A stretch of DNA of 64,000 nt, taken from assembly GCF_029962835.1 (NCBI RefSeq), contig NC_080588.1:49831001-49895000 (forward strand), written 5' to 3'. The stretch is from Magnolia sinica. Its lineage: Eukaryota; Streptophyta; Magnoliopsida; Magnoliales; Magnoliaceae. Below, piece after piece: positions 56,962-64,000 of the stretch (its first letter is position 1; each line of letters opens with the position of its first letter). The notes below the pieces were generated by a model. It was given only the letters and a program-made list of their open reading frames with translations. It was not told the DNA's origin and did no database searches. A program made the translations under genes and the position numbers.

Positions 56962-58018
56962 CAAAGATCATTTAATGAGATTTTGCAAAGATATGTGTGA
57001 GATCTTGGATTCAAAGGGAAAGATAATCATGGAAGGTCTATGTACCAGTGACAACTGTTATGTCATTGAGAACCATGGAGATTTTGCTTCTCCATTCATT
57101 TGCCACATGGCCCAGGACAATGAAGTCGAACTATGGCTACTTCTAAGCCCCTCGAGCTCTTACATATGGACATTGTTGGTCCCACTAAAACTCAAAGCTA
57201 GGGTGGAAAAAGGTATTTACTAGTAGTAGTGGATACTACTCCAGATTCACGTGGATCGCATTCTTAAGAGAAAAATCCAATACATTTAAGGAATTCAGAA
57301 AACTCATTAAGCGACTCTAGAATGGAAAAGGTTAGACTATTAACTGAATTAGGAGTGATCATGGCACAGAGTTCGAGAATGATTGGTTCCAAAAGTATTG
57401 TGATGGACATGGAATCCGACACGAATTCTCAGCTCTTAAGACCCCTTTGAAAAATGGAGTTGCTGAGAGGAAGAAAGAGTACTGCAAGAAATGGCCACAA
57501 TGATGTTTAATAGTAAGAATTTGCCAAAGAACTTGTGGGCCGAAGCTGTAAATATAGCCTGCTACATAATTAATAGAGTATAATTTAGAGCATGTCTATA
57601 TAAGATAGCATATGAATTATGGCACGAAAAGCCTCCCAGTGTCAAATATTTCAAGGTCTTCGGCTGCAGATGCTACATCCTTAGAAATTGAGAGAATCTG
57701 AGAAAATTCAACTATAAAAGTGATGAAGGAATTTTTCTTAGATACGCCATAGGTAGTAGTGCATATTGAGTTTATAACCTATGGACCGCCTCCATACAAG
57801 AGTCAATCAATGTGGTTGTTGACGACCAACCCAACTATGACTCCAGTTCTTTGGTTGAAATAGGTGAGGATGAGGGTCTGCACTCGATAGATAAATCTTC
57901 TGATAAACCTTCATCCCCAAAATCGTCTCTAACTCCTAACAATACTCCCTTTATCAAGGATCATTCTCTCAATAAGATCATTGAAGATCATGGTACTGGT
58001 GTTAAAACTAGACGGTAG
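56962..58018 (+). pseudogene. Copia integrase, zinc finger deleted (E4)
   Basis: The pre-integrase segment ends A-Q-D-N-E-V-E-L near 57,131. It joins directly to S-K-P-L-E-L-L-H-M-D-I-V-G-P, so the HHCC zinc finger has been deleted. The core has H-M-D (first Asp), S-D-H-G-T-E-F-E-N (second Asp, near 57,360) and N-G-V-A-E-R (Glu, near 57,460) spread over three frames with stops. The C-terminal acidic/Ser-rich linker to RT is open from 57,812 to a TAG at 58,016-58,018. Confidence 0.85.
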
Positions 58019-58930
58019 TTAGAGACAATCAATAATCATTTGTACTTTATCTCAAAATTAAAACCTATAAATGTTATGGATGCTCTCCAAGATGAGTGTT
58101 GGATACAAGCAATGCAAGAAGAGCTAAAACAATTCATTAGAAATGAGGTGTGGTACTTGGTGCTTAGCCCATCTGAACAAAATGTCATAGGAACCAAGTG
58201 GATCTTTATGAACAAATCTAATGAATTTCGGAATGTGATCCGTAACAAGGCAGGACTGGTTTTTCAGGGCTACTCTCATATTGAGGGTATTGATTTTGAT
58301 GAAACATTTGTCCCGATAGCTTGTCTCGAATCCATTAGAATCACAATGTCCAAATTATTTCAAATGGATGTCAAGAGTATCTTTTTTAATGGTGTTCTTC
58401 AGGAAGAAGTTTGTGTTGAACAACCTAAAGGGTTCGTGGACCCTAAATATCATCACCAAGTGTATAGACTAGAAAAAACACTACGTAGTCTAAAGCAAGC
58501 TCCACGCGCATGGTATGAGGGGTTGACTCAATTTTTAGTTGACCATGATTTTTCCACAGGGAGTGTAGATAAAACATTCTTTGTGAAGAAGACCCGGGCT
58601 TCTATCATGATAGCCCAAATATATGTGGATGATATAATATTTGGTTCCACTAATGAGGAACAAGCTCATAAATTTGCCCACCTTATGCAATCAAAGTTCG
58701 AAATGAGTTTAGTGGGAGAGCTAAATTTATTTTTAGGTCTACAGGTATAGGTCAAGAAACTTGAAAATGCTATTTTTGTGAGTCAGACAAAATATATAAA
58801 GGAAGTGGTAAAATATTTTGGTCTTGATTCTAGTAGATCACCACACTCAAGTTATCTAAATGTTTATGTGGAAAGAGTGTAGATCAACACAATTACCACA
58901 ACATTATCGGAAGTCACTTATACCTCACAG
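58019..58930 (+). pseudogene. Copia reverse transcriptase, nearly intact (E4)
   Basis: The 58,040-58,750 frame carries [50 protein letters not shown] and the catalytic Y-V-D-D at 58,622-58,633. A TAG at 58,748-58,750 (just after L-F-L-G-L-Q-V) interrupts it, and homology continues (Q-T-K-Y-I-K-E-V) to about 58,930 with further breaks. Best preserved RT in the window. Confidence 0.92.
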
Positions 58931-59560
58931 CTTGCAAACCAGATATCATGTTCAATATGGGTGTCTATAGTAGATTCCAAGCTGACCCTAAGGAATCTCA
59001 TTTATCTGCTTTCAAGAGGATGTCAGGCATGTTGTCTACACCATAGAAGATGGTCTCAGGTAGCCGTATGATTCTTCAACTATGATTGCAGGATATTCAA
59101 ATGTCAATTGGGCTGGAAACATAGACGACAGAAAATCCACGAGCGGTGGTAGTTGCTATGTTTGGAGCTGCTTAGTAGCATGGCATAGCAAAAAGCAAAA
59201 CTCTATTTCTCTATCTACTGCTGAGGCAGAGTACATTGCAGCTGGTAGCTATTATACTCAATTGTTGTAGATGAAGCAGATGTTGTCGGATTATGGGATC
59301 TCTTAAGATGTGATGACATTGATTTGCGATAATACTAGTTCGATTAACATCTCCAAGAATCTCGTTCCGCACTGTCGGACGAAACATATTGATATCTAGC
59401 ACCACTTTTATACATGAGCTTGTTGAGGAGAAAATGATATCACTTGAACACATGCCAACTGAGAGGTAATTAGCTGATATCTTGATGAAACTTTGGACTC
59501 AAACAGGTTTGTGCACCTTCGAAAATCCATTGGTGTGTGTACATTGAACTGAATAGGTAA
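58931..59560 (+). pseudogene. Copia RNase H and pol C-terminus (E4)
   Basis: 59,082-59,270 reads G-Y-S-N-V-N-W-A-G-N-I-D-D-R-K-S-T-S-G-G, then L-S-T-A-E-A-E-Y-I-A-A: the conserved Asp and Glu of copia RNase H. The domain then meets stops at 59,268 and beyond, with H-I-D-I and A-D-I-L-M-K-L still legible to about 59,500. Confidence 0.9.
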
Positions 59561-60015
59561 ATCTGGGGATTGAAGCCTCACATTCTGTTGTTGTAAATAT
59601 CGGGACTCAAAACATCCTAATTTTTTATGTGTCAGGGCAATTTGGATTGAATCTCGATCAATCATCTGACCATCAATTGGTCTCGAGCGATTGAAAGTAT
59701 TGGGTCAATCGATCGAATGAGTGCGAATTTGAAAATTCACAGTTTTTAAAACCCTTGTGCCTGAGTTATTGGCTTATTTCGTTTCTTTTTCCTTCTTCGC
59801 CATTTCGATTGCTCGAATCCCTTCATTGAAACTCTTCGATTCATCGACGATTCTTCACTTTGGAGCTTCGATTCCATCACTCCATCGCCGATTCCATCCT
59901 CCTCCATTGTCAATTTTAGGGTTTCTTCGTTCGGTAGGTTTCTTCTTTCATTCCTTTCCTTGCTTATATTCCTTTTGCATTTTCTTTGTGTCTTTTGATC
60001 CTTACATTATATGAA
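59561..60015 (+). promoter_or_regulatory. Possible leader region for the third ORF (E4)
   Basis: Pyrimidine-rich DNA with TTAGGGTTTCTTCGTTCG then GTAGGTTTC, which looks like a plant leader exon with a splice donor (near 59,933). Sireviruses can express a 3' ORF separately. This is inference only. Confidence 0.3.
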
Positions 60016-60370
60016 ATGAGGCATACTCAATCATTCCTTAAAGTAGAGCGACGCTCTAAGGCCCGAGTTGATGACGGGCCATCACGCCCTACTTGGAACA
60101 AAAGTGCAATTTCTCATGGTCACACCCACACACCACCTCGTGCACCACCTCCTCCTCATGCCTCATCGTCTCATCCTTCTGAGTCTGGCTAGCCACTTGA
60201 GGCCAAAGCCACAAATAAGAGTGAGGTCATGGCTCAGTTTGTTGATCAAGCCATAATGTGTGAGAGTGGAGTCAATCTAAGTTGTCTATGGGGATACAAT
60301 GTCTACGAGTTGTTGCTACGGATAGATTGGGTCCCCCTTTTGTCATTCGCCAAACCAATACATAAGCTGA
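60016..60370 (+). pseudogene. Third ORF of E4, 'putative plant transposon protein'-like N-terminal part
   Basis: The ATG at 60,016 begins M-R-H-T-Q-S-F-L-K-V-E-R-R-S. A Pro/His/Ser-rich stretch follows, then one in-frame TAG (60,190-60,192). The same frame then reads V-N-L-S-C-L-W-G-Y-N-V-Y-E-L-L-L-R and W-V-P-L-L-S-F-A-K-P-I-H-K-L, a layout like the start of the accessory domain in E1 (D-W-G-P-M-F...V-R-A-F-Y). E5 inserts right after K-L at 60,367, removing the rest. The family assignment is from memory; function is unknown. Confidence 0.6.
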
Positions 60371-62581
60371 TCAGGGTCAAATATTGCATATCAGACCCCA
60401 GTAATTACCAGATTTTACGTATATGATAATGCTTAATGGAGTATTTTAATTGTATTTTTGTTACAGGATGAAGTCAGGAGCGTTAATTGAAAATTGATGT
60501 TAAAGGCATGGATTTCATGATCCAAAGTCTCCAGAGCACGGGATAGACTCCAGAGAACCAATAATGAAGATTTTACACGCCTGAGATCTGAGGAAAGCAA
60601 GCCAAAGGGGCCCGAAAAGGGTCCAGAATGCAAGATCACATGGTTCCCGCTATCCAATCAGTTCGAAACTTCATACATGGGATGAGGGCCGTAAATTAAC
60701 CGTACATATTAAATTTCAGCCATAGAAGATCTCGGGAAGTGGTCCAACGGACAGATCAGCCTATTAATCTCTAAATTGGGGCCCACCTGATATTTGGAAC
60801 TGCCTCAACCTTTGTATTGACGGTTTAAATAAGTTGAGAAACAGGATGGATGGATTGGATTTCTCGAAACCATCACAGTGGACCCCATATGTATAGCATG
60901 TGTACATAGTGCACATGTGCACCGCCCGTATACCGAACGACCTGCGTCGGGTCAGCAACGCTGACCCGAACTCTTTCTTAAAAACGGAAAATCTCCGTTT
61001 CCAGCGCTCCGCGAACCGAACCGTTGTCGTCGGTTGTGGGGCCCACCTATTGTCCAAATGGACAATCCAAACCGTCCCTCCGCTTCCTGAGGTCGATATC
61101 GTCATCGCCTAGATGTCCGTTTGGTTCCATACATATGTACGGACGTTGATCGCTGAAAAAACGTAAAATGGACGGTGAGTTCAAAACTCCGTGGGTTGCA
61201 CCGAATCCACCCCAAAACCAGTCAATTCCTACTGATTTTTCGAGCTGAAACCAATGGACGACGTGGATTCCTGTGAAAAGTCCAGGAATGGGCCCCACAA
61301 TCATCGCAGCGTCGGTTTGGCGTCCGCGTAGCGTCTTCCGCTGGCCGTTTTTGCGAAGGTTTGTGGGCCCCGTACGTCACGCGTACGGCCGATCTGACCC
61401 GTCCATCGTGTAGAGGGCTTCGAGAGCTTCAAAACCATGTTGATATTCTTCGCCCATGCGTACACACGTGTGCGGTACAGAGGCCACAAACAGGCCGTCT
61501 TGTGACGTTCAAAACTGTTTTTTTTTAGATTTCTTCTGTGGGCCGCGCTAATGGACCTTCAAAACTACCTATTCTTGACTGAAATTTCGTCCTGAATCCA
61601 ATGGACGGGGTAGATTTTCCAGAAAATGCCTCTGTGGGGCCCACCGATCACGGCTGCGAAAATTTGTACTCCGAGTCCTTCTACGACTCTGCCACCGACC
61701 TCAGCCATCCAGCAGCTATAAAATGAGAGTTTTGGACGTGGGAAAGGCATTCAGAACCATTCGGAGTCATTCAGAACCAGGGGATTCCAGATCTGGAGCA
61801 AGGAAGAGAAGAAAGAGAAGAAAGAGAAGAAAGAAGAGAGAGATCGATTGGTTTGGTGTTTAATTTTTATGAATTTTATTTAATATTTTTCATGAATTTT
61901 ATGGGTCACTAATCTCTCATCGCTGAGATGAAGCCCTAATTTGATTAGCTCTTGTATTGGTTGATTTACTTTGAATTTCAATTAATTTGTTTCTTTCTTT
62001 AAGTGGGCTTTATGGGTTTAAATTCTATACTTCTCCATCTATGAACTTGATTAAAGTATATATATGGATGTTGTTTGGATGCTTATTATAGGTACTTGTG
62101 TCTGATCAAGAACAAGTTTCCTATAGAGGAAGAAACAGGGTGCTTTAATGAATGTACATTCCATGTACCCAACCAAGGATATGGGATATGTCATTCATGG
62201 CATTGCTTAAAGGAATTAGACAGTTTGTATGCCCGATTAAGGACACAGATTGTGCTTTCTCTATTTAAGTGGTATCAATCTAGATCAAGGTGAATCAACA
62301 GACAAAACAAGGGTTAGGATAATTAGGGGTGGATTCGAAAGTCCTAGTGCCCTCTCTCTGATTGAATTTTCTTCCCTGTTCTTAATTAATTGTTTTTCAT
62401 AAAATTGTGCTTAGTAATTCATTCCATTATTTGTTGGATTAGTTAAGGAGAATCATATATTTGAATTGTGACGACCAGTCCTCGTGGGAACGATCTCGTA
62501 ATACGTACCGTATCTACATCTGATTCGTATACTTGCGAGTTTAAAAATCATTTAAATCATGTTGGTTTAAACAAAACATCA
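60368..62581 (+). repeat. Athila-type LTR, copy 1 (element E5, 2,214 bp)
   Basis: Begins TGATCAGGGTCAAATATTGC (compare the E2 LTR start) and ends ACAAAACATCA. The 3' part has CGTGGGAACGATCTCGTA and CTTGCGAGTTTAAAAAT, the usual end of Athila LTRs, then AGTTTTTGG, the start of a tRNA-Asp primer region. Contains a GC-rich promoter-like block (60,900-61,500) and a GAAGAAAGA-rich leader (61,800-61,850). It interrupts the E4 third ORF. Confidence 0.85.
60909..60968. promoter_or_regulatory. Palindrome and hairpin in E5 LTR U3
   Basis: GTGCACATGTGCAC (60,909-60,922) is a perfect 14-bp palindrome. CGGGTCAGC-AAC-GCTGACCCG (60,948-60,968) is a perfect 9-bp stem. Both are repeated 2,189 bp later in copy 2. 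They are possible factor-binding or structural elements, function unknown. Confidence 0.6.
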
Positions 62582-62590
62582 AGTTTTTGG
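62582..62590 (+). other. Residual primer-site start between two LTRs (E5)
   Basis: AGTTTTTGG is all that remains of the internal region; the CGCCG continuation of a tRNA-Asp primer site is missing and LTR copy 2 starts at once. Confidence 0.7.
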
Positions 62591-64000
62591 TAATTACCAG
62601 ATTTTACGTATATGATAATGCTTAATGGAGTATTTTAATTGTATTTTTGTTACAGGATGAAGTCAGGAGCGTTAATTGAAAATTGATGTTAAAGGCATGG
62701 ATTTCATGATCCAAAGTCTCCAGAGCACGGGATAGACTCCAGAGAACCAATAATGAAGATTTTACACGCCTGAGATCTGAGGAAAGCAAGCCAAAGGGGC
62801 CCGAAAAGGGTCCAGAATGCAAGATCACATGGTTCCCGCTATCCAATCAGTTCGAAACTTCATACATGGGATGAGGGCCGTAAATTAACCGTACATATTA
62901 AATTTCAGCCATAGAAGATCTCGGGAAGTGGTCCAACGGACAGATCAGCCTATTAATCTCTAAATTGGGGCCCACCTGATATTTGGAACTGCCTCAACCT
63001 TTGTATTGACGGTTTAAATAAGTTGAGAAACAGGATGGATGGATTGGATTTCTCGAAACCATCACAGTGGACCCCATATGTATAGCATGTGTACATAGTG
63101 CACATGTGCACCGCCCGTATACCGAACGACCTGCGTCGGGTCAGCAACGCTGACCCGAACTCTTTCTTAAAAACGGAAAATCTCCGTTTCCAGCGCTCCG
63201 CGAACCGAACCGTTGTCGTCGGTTGTGGGGCCCACCTATTGTCCAAATGGACAATCCAAACCGTCCATCCGCTTCCTGAGGTCGATATCGTCATCGCCTA
63301 GATGTCCGTTTGGTTCCATACATATGTACGGACGTTGATCGCTGAAAAAACGTAAAATGGACGGTGAGTTCAAAACTCCGTGGGTTGCACCGAATCCACC
63401 CCAAAACCAGTCAATTCCTACTGATTTTTCGAGCTGAAACCAATGGACGACGTGGATTCCTGTGAAAAGTCCAGGAATGGGCCCCACAATCATCGCAGCG
63501 TCGGTTTGGCGTCCGCGTAGCGTCTTCCGCTGGCCGTTTTTGCGAAGGTTTGTGGGCCCCGTACGTCACGCGTACGGCCGATCTGACCCGTCCATCGTGT
63601 AGAGGGCTTCGAGAGCTTCAAAACCATGTTGATATTCTTCGCCCATGCGTACACACGTGTGCGGTACAGAGGCCACAAACAGGCCGTCTTGTGACGTTCA
63701 AAACTGTTTTTTTTGAGATTTCTTCTGTGGGCCGCGCTAATGGACCTTCAAAACTACCCATTCTTGACTGAAATTTCGTCCTGAATCCAATGGACGGGGT
63801 AGATTTTCCAGAAAATGCCTCTGTGGGGCCCACCGATCACGGCTGCGAAAATTTGTACTCCGAGTCCTTCTACGACTCTGCCACCGACCTCAGCCATCCA
63901 GCAGCTATAAAATGGGAGTTTTGGACGTGGGAAAGGCATTCAGAACCATTCAGAACCATTCAGAACCAGGGGATTCCAGATCTGGAGCAAGGAAGAGAAG
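62591..64000 (+). repeat. Athila-type LTR, copy 2, 5'-truncated, runs off window (E5)
   Basis: Aligns with 60,402-61,811 at a constant offset of 2,189 bp with about seven substitutions and no indel by my reading. It lacks the first 33-34 bases of the LTR. It continues past base 64,000. Confidence 0.93.

Larger units (their letters stand above)
49197..60367 (+). mobile_element. Ty1/copia LTR retrotransposon, Sirevirus-like (element E4), interrupted
   Basis: Plus-strand order: long LTR (with a hAT MITE), initiator-Met primer site, gag N-half, a 4-kb foreign insertion, gag coiled-coil remnant, protease, integrase, RT with Y-V-D-D, RNase H, then a third ORF cut by element E5. Integrase before RT makes it copia type. 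The long LTR, the Lys/Pro/Ser-rich gag-protease region and the extra 3' ORF fit Sireviruses. The 3' LTR is beyond the E5 insertion or outside the window. Confidence 0.85.

Noticed and set aside
59757..60014. Hydrophobic 85-residue ORF upstream of the E4 third ORF, possibly a membrane protein
   Set aside because: Pyrimidine-rich leader sequence translates to Phe/Ser/Leu by composition; no conserved feature.

Overview
This 64-kb window is nuclear DNA from a large, transposon-rich flowering-plant genome. Evidence: almost every readable coding stretch is a broken LTR-retrotransposon gene (Ty3 and Ty1/copia types), priming sites match plant initiator-Met and Asp tRNAs, and CACTA-like, hAT-type and SINE-like sequences are present. 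The recurring spacer motif around CCCACCATGATGTATGTG suggests, from memory only, a magnoliid-like plant; I cannot confirm this from the sequence. I found no intact host protein-coding gene, no rRNA or tRNA gene and no CRISPR array.

Layout. 1-~8,403 (minus): 5' portion of a Ty3 element of Tekay type with a long LTR, initiator-Met primer site, a decayed accessory ORF ahead of gag, then gag, protease and RT running off the window. 8,404-10,180: a stretch resembling the 5' leader and leader intron of a host gene (minus), holding a 48-bp minisatellite. 10,266-12,929: small GGCCCACC-type elements and local duplications. 12,930-16,951: a 4.0-kb solo LTR (copy A). 16,952-21,770: element fragments, T-rich tandem repeats, a CACTA-like end, a SINE-like repeat, a GAGCTCGG-rich element and microsatellites. 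21,771-~24,611: LTR-like block Y. 24,667-41,399 (minus): an Athila-type Ty3 element with both LTRs, tRNA-Asp primer site, gag, protease, RT, RNase H and integrase. It was hit just inside its primer site by solo LTR C, and C was hit in antiparallel orientation by solo LTR B; both insertions have exact 5-bp target duplications. 42,131-42,715: Athila relic (plus). 42,725-47,330: truncated Ty3 element (plus). 47,331-~49,180: LTR-like block Z. ~49,197-60,367: a Ty1/copia element of Sirevirus type (plus) with a hAT MITE in its LTR and a 4-kb DNA-transposon and LRR-kinase-fragment complex inside gag. 60,368-64,000: two nearly identical Athila-type LTRs joined almost back to back, inserted in the Sirevirus third ORF.

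How it fits together. The window is a stack of insertions and gives a relative history: the Athila element is old (diverged LTRs, many stops), then solo LTR C, then solo LTR B. On the right, the Sirevirus is older than the hAT MITE in its LTR and the Athila-type LTR pair in its 3' ORF. None of the retrotransposons looks coding-competent here. The most unusual biological content is an accessory protein domain that appears, broken, in two unrelated retrotransposon superfamilies, and a very long LTR family (about 4 kb) present only as solo LTRs.
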